NCBI GenBank assembly: GCA_002361775.1
Contig: DETV01000113.1
Location: 1-64,000, forward strand
From: Eubacterium sp. UBA3279
GTDB taxonomy: Bacteria; Bacillota; Clostridia; Lachnospirales; Lachnospiraceae
Direction: 5' to 3'
Length of the DNA stretch: 64,000 nt
Part shown: one piece after another, positions 26,812-34,747 of the stretch
Position numbering within the stretch: the first letter of the stretch is position 1
Layout of the letters: each line of letters starts with the position of its first letter
Position numbers and translations under genes: made by a program
Notes under the pieces: generated by a model
Told to the model about the DNA's origin: nothing
Seen by the model: only the letters and a program-made list of their open reading frames with translations
Databases searched by the model: none

Positions 26812-29337
26812 ATGAAACAGTTTGATAACAGAGAGATAGAAAAATCTCCGAGAATTTCCCGTCTGATCGATTGTTTGTTTGAGAATATGCCTGTGATTGA
26901 GTCGGCAAGAGCGGTTCTTTTAACGGAATCCTATAAACAAACAGAGGGAGAACCGATCATTGCCAGAAGAGCGAAAGCATTTGCTCATATTTTGGAGCAT
27001 ATACCCATTGTCATCCGGGAAGAAGAGTTGATTGTGGGCAGTACAACAATAGCCCCCAGAGGATGCCAGACCTATCCGGAATTTTCATTTGAATGGCTGG
27101 AAGCAGAATTTGATACAGTGGCAACAAGGGAGGCTGATCCTTTTTACATAGCGCCTGAGACAAAAGAAGAACTGCGGAAAGTGCATAAGTATTGGAAGGG
27201 AAAGACTACCAGTGAGCTGGCCACTTCTTACATGGCTCCGGAAGCGATTCAAGGGATAGACCATCATATATTTACACCGGGAAATTATTTTTATAATGGT
27301 GTGGGTCATGTGACGGTACAGTATGAGAAGGTTTTGGAGAAAGGTTATCTGGGGATTATTTCTCAGGCTTCGGAAGAACTGGAAAAATGCAGCGTGGGAG
27401 ATGAAGATTATGCCAGAAGAACACAATTTTTAAAAGCGGTGATCATAAGCTGCCAGGCAGTTATACGATACGCAGCAAGATATGCAAAACTGGCCTGGGA
27501 GATGGCGGAAACCTGTGCTGACCAGCAGCGGAAGAAGGAGCTTATTCAGATTGCATCCAACTGTGAAAAAGTGCCGGCTCATGGAGCGGATACTTTTTGG
27601 GAAGCCTGCCAGTCTTTCTGGTTTGTGCAGCAGCTTTTGCAGATAGAATCCAGTGGTCACTCCATCTCTCCGGGAAGATTCGATCAGTATATGTATCCTT
27701 ATTATAAAAAAGATATGGAACGGGGAGCGATCACAAGAGAATTTGCTCAGGAACTGATGGATTGTGTATGGGTGAAGTTAAATGATCTGAATAAGTGCAG
27801 AGATGCAGAATCGGCAAAAGGTTTTGCCGGATATAGCCTGTTTCAGAATCTGATTGCGGGAGGGCAGGATAAAGACGGAATGGATGTGACAAATGATTTG
27901 TCATTTATGTGTATTCAGGCTTCCATGCACGTACATCTTCCCCAGCCATCTTTTTGCGTGAGAGTATGGAATGGAAGTCCACATGAATTTTTGATCAAGG
28001 CGGCAGAACTTACCAGAAGCGGTCTGGGACAGCCGGCGTATTATAATGATGAAGTAATTATTCCTTCACTGGTAAGCCGGGGACTGACGTTACAGGATGC
28101 CAGAGAATATAACATTATTGGCTGTGTGGAACCACAGAAAGCAGGAAAAACAGAAGGGTGGCATGACGCGGCATTTTTCAATATGTGCCGTCCGCTGGAG
28201 CTGGTATTTTCCGATGGCATGGATCAGGGAGAACAGATTAGTATCCACACGGGAAATGTGGAAGAAATGGAAAGTTTCGAAGAATTTTATGATGCATATA
28301 AAAAACAATCCCGTTATTGCATCGAATTAATGGTAAATGCAAACAATGCCATTGATGTGGCTCACGCAGAAAGATGTCCTCTTCCTTACCTTTCCTGTAT
28401 GGTAGAAGATTGTATACGCAGAGGAAAAACGGTGCAGGAAGGGGGAGCGGTATATAATTTCACAGGTCCTCAGGGATTTGGCGTGGCAAATATGGCGGAT
28501 TCCCTTTATGCTGTGCGTCAACTGGTTTATCAGGAAGGGAAGTTTTCCATGAGAGAACTAAAAGAAGCGCTGGAGTGGAATTACGGTGAAGGATTTGACC
28601 ATATTACCGCAGCCAGTGTGGCATCCCGGGCGGCGCGGGATATGGCAAAAGCGGGAAAAACCATGAGTCAGGAACAAATAGAAGAAATTGTGAAAACAGT
28701 TCTTACTATGGAACCAGCTCCGGATAAGAAGAAAAGATACCAGGAAATCCGCCGGATGATAGAAGAAATCCCAAAATTTGGAAATGATATTCCGGAAGTG
28801 GACAGATTTGCCAGAGATGTGGCTTATACGTATACAAGACCTTTAGAGGAGTACAAAAATCCAAGAGGAGGACAGTTCCAGGCGGGACTTTACCCGGTAT
28901 CAGCCAATGTACCTCTGGGAGCGCAGACGGGAGCGACACCGGATGGAAGGCTGGCGCATACACCTGTGGCAGATGGAGTTTCCCCGTCGGCGGGAAAAGA
29001 TGTGAACGGACCTACAGCGGCTGCAAATTCAGTGGCCAGACTGGATCATTACATTGCCTCCAACGGAACTTTATTTAATCAGAAGTTTCATCCATCTGCG
29101 TTAAGCGGAAGAGAAGGATTGGAGAAATTTGTGGCTTTGATCCGGGCCTACTTCGATCAGAAAGGAAGCCATATGCAGTTTAATGTGGTGAGCAGGGAAA
29201 CGTTGGTGGATGCTCAGAAACATCCGGAAAATTATAAACATCTGGTAGTGAGGGTGGCAGGGTACAGCGCTTTATTTACCACCTTATCCAGATCTTTGCA
29301 GGATGATATTATCCGCAGAACGGAACAGGGGTTCTGA
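26812..29337 (+). CDS. Glycyl radical 1,2-propanediol/glycerol dehydratase (B12-independent)
   Basis: Oxygen-sensitive enzyme that removes water from a 1,2-diol to give the aldehyde. 841 residues from the ATG at 26812, which has AAAGGAG just upstream. Catalytic Cys438 and Glu440 lie in GCVEPQKAGKTEGWHD with Asp452 fourteen residues on; His166 (NGVGHV), His283 and Ser284 (GHSIS) are the other diol-binding positions of glycerol/propanediol dehydratases. The glycyl radical is Gly817 in RVAGYSALF. These residues separate it from choline lyase and pyruvate formate-lyase. As far as I recall the numbering is close to the Roseburia inulinivorans propanediol dehydratase. No encapsulation-peptide extension is seen at either end. 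Its own promoter and operators precede it; the activase follows 1 base after the stop. Confidence 0.9.
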   Translation: MKQFDNREIEKSPRISRLIDCLFENMPVIESARAVLLTESYKQTEGEPIIARRAKAFAHILEHIPIVIREEELIVGSTTIAPRGCQTYPEFSFEWLEAEFDTVATREADPFYIAPETKEELRKVHKYWKGKTTSELATSYMAPEAIQGIDHHIFTPGNYFYNGVGHVTVQYEKVLEKGYLGIISQASEELEKCSVGDEDYARRTQFLKAVIISCQAVIRYAARYAKLAWEMAETCADQQRKKELIQIASNCEKVPAHGADTFWEACQSFWFVQQLLQIESSGHSISPGRFDQYMYPYYKKDMERGAITREFAQELMDCVWVKLNDLNKCRDAESAKGFAGYSLFQNLIAGGQDKDGMDVTNDLSFMCIQASMHVHLPQPSFCVRVWNGSPHEFLIKAAELTRSGLGQPAYYNDEVIIPSLVSRGLTLQDAREYNIIGCVEPQKAGKTEGWHDAAFFNMCRPLELVFSDGMDQGEQISIHTGNVEEMESFEEFYDAYKKQSRYCIELMVNANNAIDVAHAERCPLPYLSCMVEDCIRRGKTVQEGGAVYNFTGPQGFGVANMADSLYAVRQLVYQEGKFSMRELKEALEWNYGEGFDHITAASVASRAARDMAKAGKTMSQEQIEEIVKTVLTMEPAPDKKKRYQEIRRMIEEIPKFGNDIPEVDRFARDVAYTYTRPLEEYKNPRGGQFQAGLYPVSANVPLGAQTGATPDGRLAHTPVADGVSPSAGKDVNGPTAAANSVARLDHYIASNGTLFNQKFHPSALSGREGLEKFVALIRAYFDQKGSHMQFNVVSRETLVDAQKHPENYKHLVVRVAGYSALFTTLSRSLQDDIIRRTEQGF

Positions 29338-29338
29338 T

Positions 29339-30130
29339 ATGACACATTGGGAGACAAAAGGAAGAATTTTTGATATTCAGAGATTTTCCATTCATGACGG
29401 ACCGGGAATCCGGACGATTGTATTTCTGAAAGGATGCGTGCTTCGGTGCAAATGGTGCTGTAATCCGGAATCTCAGGAATACAGAATCCAAAAGATGATG
29501 GTTCAGGGGGAAGAAAAAATAATCGGAAAAGATGTTACAGTGGAAGAGGTAATGGAAACTGTGGAAAAGGACCGGCCTTATTATCAGCGGTCAGGAGGGG
29601 GGCTTACCCTTTCGGGAGGCGAAAGTCTCTGTCAGCCGGATTTTGCAAGAGATTTATTGAGGGCGGCAAAAGAAAGAGGCATCAATACTGCTCTGGAAAG
29701 TATGGGATGCGCGCCGTTTTCGGTGATAGAAGAGATTCTTCCTTATCTGGATACCTATCTTTTGGATATCAAACACATGGACGGAGAAAAACACAGAGAA
29801 TTTACAGGGCGTTCCAATGAATTAATGTTGGAAAATGCAGAAAAGATTGCGGTTACGGGAAAAACAAATCTGGTGATCCGGGTACCTGTGATTCCCGGGT
29901 TTAATTGCACAAAAAAAGAGATACAGGATATTGCCGTTTTTGCTGACCGGCTTGCGGGAGTGAAGAAAATTCACCTTCTTCCTTATCACAGACTGGGACA
30001 GGACAAATATGAAGGTCTGGGAAGAAAATACGAACTGGAAAGATTGCTTCCACCGGAAAACGGGCAGATGGAAGAACTGAGAGAGGCAGTAAGGATGGTG
30101 TCGGATTTAGAATGTCAGATAGGAGGTTGA
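29339..30130 (+). CDS. Glycyl-radical enzyme activating protein (radical SAM)
   Basis: Generates the glycyl radical on the upstream dehydratase, using S-adenosylmethionine and a [4Fe-4S] cluster bound by the CxxxCxxC motif in KGCVLRCKWCCNPES. FSIHDGPGIRTIVFLKGC and GGGLTLSGGES are family signatures. The 263-residue chain has no cysteines between the cluster motif and the GGGLTLSGGE segment, so the extra ferredoxin-like insert of many dehydratase activases is missing; in size it resembles pyruvate formate-lyase activase. The ATG at 29339 lies one base after the dehydratase stop, so synthesis is coupled. Confidence 0.92.
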   Translation: MTHWETKGRIFDIQRFSIHDGPGIRTIVFLKGCVLRCKWCCNPESQEYRIQKMMVQGEEKIIGKDVTVEEVMETVEKDRPYYQRSGGGLTLSGGESLCQPDFARDLLRAAKERGINTALESMGCAPFSVIEEILPYLDTYLLDIKHMDGEKHREFTGRSNELMLENAEKIAVTGKTNLVIRVPVIPGFNCTKKEIQDIAVFADRLAGVKKIHLLPYHRLGQDKYEGLGRKYELERLLPPENGQMEELREAVRMVSDLECQIGG

Positions 30131-30137
30131 TCGGAAA

Positions 30138-30247
30138 AACAACAAAAACCACACAAGTATTTCCAAGAAAACAACAAAAAACCACAAAACTATGTTGACA
30201 AAGTGGGCCTATAAGGGTATCATGTCAATAGAAACCAAAGAAACCAA
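30138..30247 (+). promoter_or_regulatory. Repeated operator words flanking the fucA promoter
   Basis: AACAACAAAAACCACA-type repeats begin at 30138 and 30170 (32 bases, three helical turns apart), just upstream of the promoter at 30195. Two GAAACCAAA-like words follow it at 30231 and 30240. They share AAACCA with the array at 26636. Sites on both sides of a promoter suggest looping or co-operative repression. Confidence 0.55.
30195..30223 (+). promoter_or_regulatory. Main promoter of the microcompartment operon
   Basis: TTGACA at 30195-30200, a 17-bp spacer and TATCAT at 30218-30223, 50 bases before the aldolase start. Genes from here to pduO are closely packed in one direction. Confidence 0.75.
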
Positions 30248-30272
30248 AATTTGTTTCAGGAGGAAAATTATA

Positions 30273-31082
30273 ATGATGAACGAATTTGAAATCAAGAAGA
30301 TGATGTGTGACATTGGAAAACGTGTTTACAACCGTAACATGGTCGCAGCAAACGATGGAAACTTTTCTGTAAAACTGAATGATGATGAATTTCTGTGTAC
30401 ACCTACAGGAGTATCAAAAGGATTTATGACTCCAGAGTATATTTGTAAAGTAAACAGAAAAGGTGAAGTAATCCAGGCAAATCCAGGATTCCGTCCTTCA
30501 TCTGAAATTAAAATGCATATGCGTGTATATGAGAAGAGACCGGATGTAGGCGCTGTAGTACATGCTCATCCTTCTTTTGCAACCAGCTTTGCTATTGCAG
30601 GTATTCCGCTGACACAGCCGATCATGCCGGAAGCAGTTATCGCTCTGGGATGCGTGCCGATAGCTGAGTATGGTACACCTTCTACAAATGAAATTCCGGA
30701 TAATCTGGAAAAATATCTTCCATATTACGATGCAGTTCTTCTTGAGAGCCATGGAGCCCTTACCTGGTCTACAGACCTGATGGCTGCATATCTGAAAATG
30801 GAATCTGTAGAGTTTTATGCAGAACTTCTGTACAAATCAAAAATGTTGGGCGGACCAAAGGAATTTGATAAAGAGCAGATCGCAAAACTGTATGAAATCA
30901 GAAGAAAAATGGGTCTTCCGGGAAAACATCCGGCAAACCTGTGTGCAGAACTGAACGGAGCCGGAAACGGATGTCATTCCTGCCCAAGCTGTAGCTGCAC
31001 AGAAACTTCTTGTACAGAACCTAACAAAGATATGGTTGCTGAGATCACAAGAAAAGTTATGGAACAATTGGGAATGAAATAA
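30273..31082 (+). CDS. fucA: Class II aldolase with C-terminal encapsulation tag, probable L-fuculose-1-phosphate aldolase
   Basis: Cleaves fuculose- (or rhamnulose-) 1-phosphate to DHAP and L-lactaldehyde. 269 residues; zinc ligands His97 and His99 in VHAHPSFATSF and His160 in ESHGALTW, with AANDGNFSVKL near the start. The catalytic domain ends near residue 215. A linker with five cysteines (234, 237, 240, 242, 247; C-x2-C-x2-C-x-C-x4-C) and then an amphipathic helix, NKDMVAEITRKVMEQLGMK, follow: a typical encapsulation peptide placed at the C-terminus. The ATG at 30273 has AGGAGG 9 bases upstream. It brings lactaldehyde production to the microcompartment. Sugar-phosphate specificity is inferred from fucI and fucU nearby. 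Confidence 0.88.
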   Translation: MMNEFEIKKMMCDIGKRVYNRNMVAANDGNFSVKLNDDEFLCTPTGVSKGFMTPEYICKVNRKGEVIQANPGFRPSSEIKMHMRVYEKRPDVGAVVHAHPSFATSFAIAGIPLTQPIMPEAVIALGCVPIAEYGTPSTNEIPDNLEKYLPYYDAVLLESHGALTWSTDLMAAYLKMESVEFYAELLYKSKMLGGPKEFDKEQIAKLYEIRRKMGLPGKHPANLCAELNGAGNGCHSCPSCSCTETSCTEPNKDMVAEITRKVMEQLGMK

Positions 31083-31108
31083 TTCTGGTGAAAAGGGAGG
31101 TAATTCTC

Positions 31109-32497
31109 GTGCCAATAAATGAAAATATGGTTCAGGACATTGTTCAGGAAGTGTTGGCAAAGATGCAGATTCAGGAAGCCCCCACAGGGAAACATGGTGT
31201 GTTTAAAGATATGAACGAAGCCATTGAAGCTGCAAAAACAGCACAGCGGACTGTCAGAAAAATGTCCATGGATCAAAGAGAAAAAATCATTTCCATTATC
31301 CGGAAGAAAATCTGTGAAAATGCAGAAACTCTGGCACGTATGGGCGTAGAAGAGACGGGAATGGGAAATGTGGGAGATAAGATCCTGAAACATCGTCTGG
31401 TGGCTGAAAAGACACCGGGAACAGAGGATATTACCACAACAGCCTGGTCGGGAGACAGAGGTTTGACTCTGATCGAAATGGGACCTTTTGGTGTGATCGG
31501 AGCAATTACTCCGTGTACCAATCCCAGCGAGACTGTGCTGTGCAATACCATGGGTATGCTGGCAGGAGGAAATACTGTAGTATTTAATCCTCATCCGGCG
31601 GCAATTAAAACATCTATTTATGCTATTAATCTTTTAAATGAGGCGTCCTTAGAAGGCGGCGGACCGGATAATATTGCCTGTACTGTAGAGAAACCTACGT
31701 TAGAGACAAGTGATATTATGATGAAGCATAAAGATATTCCGCTGATCGCTGCCACAGGTGGTCCCGGAGTGGTGACAGCAGTACTCTCTTCAGGAAAGAG
31801 AGGAATCGGAGCAGGGGCAGGAAATCCTCCGGCGCTGGTGGATGAGACTGCCGATATCAGAAAAGCAGCTCAGGATATTGTAAACGGCTGTGTATTTGAT
31901 AACAATCTGCCCTGTATCGCAGAAAAAGAAATCGTAGCAGTTTCTTCCGTTGTGGATGAACTGATGCATTATATGGTAACAGAACAGGGATGCTATCTGG
32001 CTTCAAAAGAAGAGCAGGATGCACTGACAGCAGTAGTTCTTGCGGGAGGCCGTCTGAATCGTAAATGTGTGGGAAGAGATGCGAAAACTCTTCTTTCCAT
32101 GATCGGTGTGGAGGCGCCGGATAATATCCGTTGTATTACATTTGAAGGACCGAAGGAGCATCCTCTGATCGCAGAAGAGCTTATGATGCCGATCCTGGGT
32201 GTGGTAAGAGCGAAAGATTTTGAAGATGCTGTGGAACAGGCAGTCTGGCTGGAGCATGGCAATCGTCACTCTGCTCATATCCATTCCAAAAACATTGACA
32301 ATATTACTACATACGCAAAAGCAATCGATACGGCTATTCTGGTAAAAAATGCCCCGTCTTATGCGGCGTTGGGATTTGGCGGTGAAGGATACTGTACATT
32401 TACCATTGCCAGCCGTACGGGAGAAGGTCTGACCAGCGCAAGCACCTTTACAAAGAGAAGAAGATGTGTTATGTCAGACAGTTTGTGTATTCGTTGA
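31109..32497 (+). CDS. pduP: CoA-acylating aldehyde dehydrogenase (PduP-type)
   Basis: Oxidises propionaldehyde to propionyl-CoA with NAD+ inside the compartment. Starts at GTG 31109 with GGGAGG 8 bases upstream. The first 20 residues, with NENMVQDIVQEVLAKM, are a classic encapsulation peptide, then a short linker and the dehydrogenase domain. The nucleophile is Cys269 in VFDNNLPCIAEKE. MGPFGVIGAITPCTNPSET is the cofactor-loop region of the PduP/EutE group. 462 residues, normal. Follows fucA closely. Confidence 0.93.
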   Translation: MPINENMVQDIVQEVLAKMQIQEAPTGKHGVFKDMNEAIEAAKTAQRTVRKMSMDQREKIISIIRKKICENAETLARMGVEETGMGNVGDKILKHRLVAEKTPGTEDITTTAWSGDRGLTLIEMGPFGVIGAITPCTNPSETVLCNTMGMLAGGNTVVFNPHPAAIKTSIYAINLLNEASLEGGGPDNIACTVEKPTLETSDIMMKHKDIPLIAATGGPGVVTAVLSSGKRGIGAGAGNPPALVDETADIRKAAQDIVNGCVFDNNLPCIAEKEIVAVSSVVDELMHYMVTEQGCYLASKEEQDALTAVVLAGGRLNRKCVGRDAKTLLSMIGVEAPDNIRCITFEGPKEHPLIAEELMMPILGVVRAKDFEDAVEQAVWLEHGNRHSAHIHSKNIDNITTYAKAIDTAILVKNAPSYAALGFGGEGYCTFTIASRTGEGLTSASTFTKRRRCVMSDSLCIR

Positions 32498-32512
32498 TCA
32501 GGAGGAGATAAC

Positions 32513-33739
32513 ATGGACGCAAATATCAATATTGAAGAGATTGTGAAACAGGTTCTGGCTGGAATGACCGGCAATACTCCTGCAGCAGCACCGGCAGCAT
32601 CCGCTCCTGTATCCACAGGAAGCATTCCGAAAACTGCACATGTGGCTATGCTGACAGGTCTGGAACATTTTGATGTAAAAGAATATCCCATGCCGGAAGT
32701 AGGCGATGATGATATTCTGGTAAGAGTGGAAGGCTGCGGCGTGTGCGGTACAGACGCTCATGAATTTAAGAGAGATCCATTTGGACTGATTCCGGTAGCA
32801 CTGGGCCATGAAGGTACAGGGGAAATCATTAAAATGGGTAAAAATGTTAAGAAAGATTCCGCAGGAAAAGATCTGAAGATAGGTGATAAAGTTGTTACCT
32901 GTATGATCTTTAAAGATAATCCGGATATTACCATGTACGATCTGAATAAACAGAACGTGGGCGGAGCTGATGTATACGGACTTCTCCCGGATGATGATGT
33001 TCATCTGAATGGATGGTTTTCTGATTATATACTGATCCGTGGTGGTTCTACTGTATTTAACGTAAGCGATCTTGATCTGGATTCCCGTATTCTGATCGAG
33101 CCTTGCGCCGTTTTGATCCACGCAGTAGAAAGAGCAAAAACAACAGGTATCTTAAGATTCAACAGTCGTGTTGTTGTTCAGGGATGCGGACCGATTGGTC
33201 TGATCTGTATCGCAATTCTCAGAACTATGGGAATTGAAAATATTACTGCTGTAGACGGAAATGAAATGCGTCTGGGCTTTGCAAAAGAAATGGGTGCAAC
33301 AGAGACTGTAAACTTTATGGAACATAAAGGAATCGAAGCACTGACAGCAGCAGTGGAAGCAAGTTTTGGCGGACATCCCGCAGATTTTGGATTCCAGTGT
33401 ACAGGTTCTCCTGTAGCTCATGCAAATATTTACAAATTCATCCGCAACGGCGGTGGACTTTGCGAACTGGGATTCTTCATTAACGGTGGAGATGCAACTA
33501 TTAATCCACACTTTGATATCTGTTCCAAGGAATTAACTATGGTAGGCTCCTGGGTTTATACTCTGAGAGATTACGCAACTACCTTTGATTTCCTGAAGAG
33601 AGCAAAAGGAATCGGACTTCCTCTGGAAAAACTGATCACTCACAGATTTGCTCTGGAAGATATCAATGAAGCGCTTCAGACAAACCTTGCTATGAAGGGA
33701 TTGAAAATCGCCATCGTAAATGATGCGAAAAACAGATAA
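32513..33739 (+). CDS. Zinc-type (MDR) alcohol dehydrogenase with N-terminal encapsulation peptide
   Basis: Medium-chain dehydrogenase of 408 residues. The first 17 residues (INIEEIVKQVLAGM) are an encapsulation helix joined by an Ala/Pro/Ser linker to the enzyme. Catalytic zinc motifs GCGVCGTDAHEF and GHEGTGE are present, but the four-cysteine structural zinc lobe usual after them is absent. The nucleotide fold has VVQGCGPIGLICIAIL. It probably reduces lactaldehyde to 1,2-propanediol or propionaldehyde to propanol, recycling NADH inside the shell; which one cannot be told from sequence. A second, iron-type ADH lies at 38991. Confidence 0.85.
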   Translation: MDANINIEEIVKQVLAGMTGNTPAAAPAASAPVSTGSIPKTAHVAMLTGLEHFDVKEYPMPEVGDDDILVRVEGCGVCGTDAHEFKRDPFGLIPVALGHEGTGEIIKMGKNVKKDSAGKDLKIGDKVVTCMIFKDNPDITMYDLNKQNVGGADVYGLLPDDDVHLNGWFSDYILIRGGSTVFNVSDLDLDSRILIEPCAVLIHAVERAKTTGILRFNSRVVVQGCGPIGLICIAILRTMGIENITAVDGNEMRLGFAKEMGATETVNFMEHKGIEALTAAVEASFGGHPADFGFQCTGSPVAHANIYKFIRNGGGLCELGFFINGGDATINPHFDICSKELTMVGSWVYTLRDYATTFDFLKRAKGIGLPLEKLITHRFALEDINEALQTNLAMKGLKIAIVNDAKNR

Positions 33740-33767
33740 GAAATCCTGTGTGTAAAGGAGAGAACAG

Positions 33768-34082
33768 ATGGCAGAAGCTGTAGGAATTCTGGAAGTATTT
33801 GGTCTGGTTACTGCATTTGCAGCAGGTGATGCGGGATGTAAGGCAGCCAATGTACGGATGGAAGTATTTGACAAAAATAAACCTGCCAATGCGGACAGCC
33901 TGCCAGTTCCGCTGCTGGTTACTGTGAAGTACCGGGGTAGTGTGGCAGATGTGACAGCGGCAGTTGAAGCAGGAGAGCAGGTGGCTAAAACTCTGGGAGG
34001 AGTGGTTACAAAACACGTAATCCCCAATCCGGAGGAAGGAACACGCAAGATGCTGAAAATCAGTGCTTTAGATAAGGACTGA
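33768..34082 (+). CDS. BMC-domain shell protein (hexameric type, extended loop)
   Basis: A 104-residue BMC domain: AEAVGILEVFGLVTAFAAGD opens it and VTAAVEAGEQVAKTLGGVVTKHVIPNPEE closes it. It carries an insert of about 10 residues (DKNKPANADSLPV) between the second helix region and the LLVTVKYRG strand, so the pore or rim may differ from the PduA-like paralogues. First of four consecutive single-domain shell genes; 28 bases after the dehydrogenase. Confidence 0.88.
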   Translation: MAEAVGILEVFGLVTAFAAGDAGCKAANVRMEVFDKNKPANADSLPVPLLVTVKYRGSVADVTAAVEAGEQVAKTLGGVVTKHVIPNPEEGTRKMLKISALDKD

Positions 34083-34139
34083 TTTGTGGTAAAATAAAGA
34101 AACAGATAAGAAATGGTTAAATATCAGGAGGATATGATA

Positions 34140-34415
34140 ATGGCTAAAGAAGCATTAGGAATGGTAGAAACAAGAGGACTTACAGCAGCAATTGAAGCAG
34201 CAGACGCTATGACAAAAGCAGCAGAGGTTACACTGGTAGGAACAGAAAAAATCGGTTCCGGACTGGTAACTGTTATGGTTCGCGGCGATGTTGGAGCAGT
34301 AAAAGCAGCAGTAGAGAGCGGAAGCGCAGCAGCATCCAGACTGGGAGAGCTGGTAGCTACACATGTAATTCCGAGACCTCATGAAGATGTGGAAAAAATT
34401 CTTCCAACAGTATAA
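34140..34415 (+). CDS. BMC-H shell protein (PduA/PduJ-like)
   Basis: Canonical hexameric shell protein of 91 residues, a main facet tile. KEALGMVETRGLTAAIEAAD, the KIGSGLVTVMVRGDVGAVKA pore-strand region and the terminal ATHVIPRPH are all standard. ATG 34140 has AGGAGG 7 bases upstream; an earlier in-frame start at 34113 has none. Highly similar to the domain of the gene at 34748, including a 53-base block of identical DNA. Confidence 0.95.
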   Translation: MAKEALGMVETRGLTAAIEAADAMTKAAEVTLVGTEKIGSGLVTVMVRGDVGAVKAAVESGSAAASRLGELVATHVIPRPHEDVEKILPTV

Positions 34416-34448
34416 TTACCCAGACTGAAGCTGAAAAGGAGTTTATCC

Positions 34449-34736
34449 ATGGGAAAATCATATGGCTTTGTTGAAATAACAGGCGTGGTTGCGGCTATTG
34501 ATGCTCTGGATATTATGCTGAAGGCGGCGGATGTAAGCCTGGCAACCTGGGAAAGGAAGCTGGGTGGCCGTCTGGTGACCATGGTGATCGAGGGAGATGT
34601 GGCAGCAGTGACTGCGGCGGTGGATGCGGCAGTTGCCGGTGCAATCAAGAAACCTGTATTGCATACAGTCATTGCTCGTCCCCATGAAGAAACAGTACGA
34701 ATGGTAGAATTGAGTGCTAGTCGCTGGAAAAAATAG
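34449..34736 (+). CDS. BMC-H shell protein, divergent paralogue
   Basis: 95-residue BMC domain beginning KSYGFVEITGVVAAIDALDI. The pore segment differs from its neighbours (WERKLGGRLVTMVIEGDVAAV), so a different pore size or charge is likely, and the C-terminus ends in a basic SRWKK. Ordinary AAGGAG ribosome site. Lies 33 bases after the PduA-like gene and 11 before the tailed shell gene. Confidence 0.92.
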   Translation: MGKSYGFVEITGVVAAIDALDIMLKAADVSLATWERKLGGRLVTMVIEGDVAAVTAAVDAAVAGAIKKPVLHTVIARPHEETVRMVELSASRWKK

Positions 34737-34747
34737 GGGGACTTACG

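Noticed and set aside
26812..29337. Pyruvate formate-lyase or choline trimethylamine-lyase as the identity of the glycyl radical enzyme
   Set aside because: Formate-lyase has adjacent catalytic cysteines, absent here. The Asp at +14 from Cys438 and the GHSIS residues fit diol dehydratases, and there is no long N-terminal extension as in many compartment-type choline lyases.
32498..33121. 207-codon minus-strand frame opposite the Zn alcohol dehydrogenase
   Set aside because: A shadow of a well-supported gene: no ribosome site, Cys/His/Phe-rich composition, and no resemblance to any family. The same holds for other long antisense frames, for example at 6525-7400, 49281-50102 and 62713-63447.
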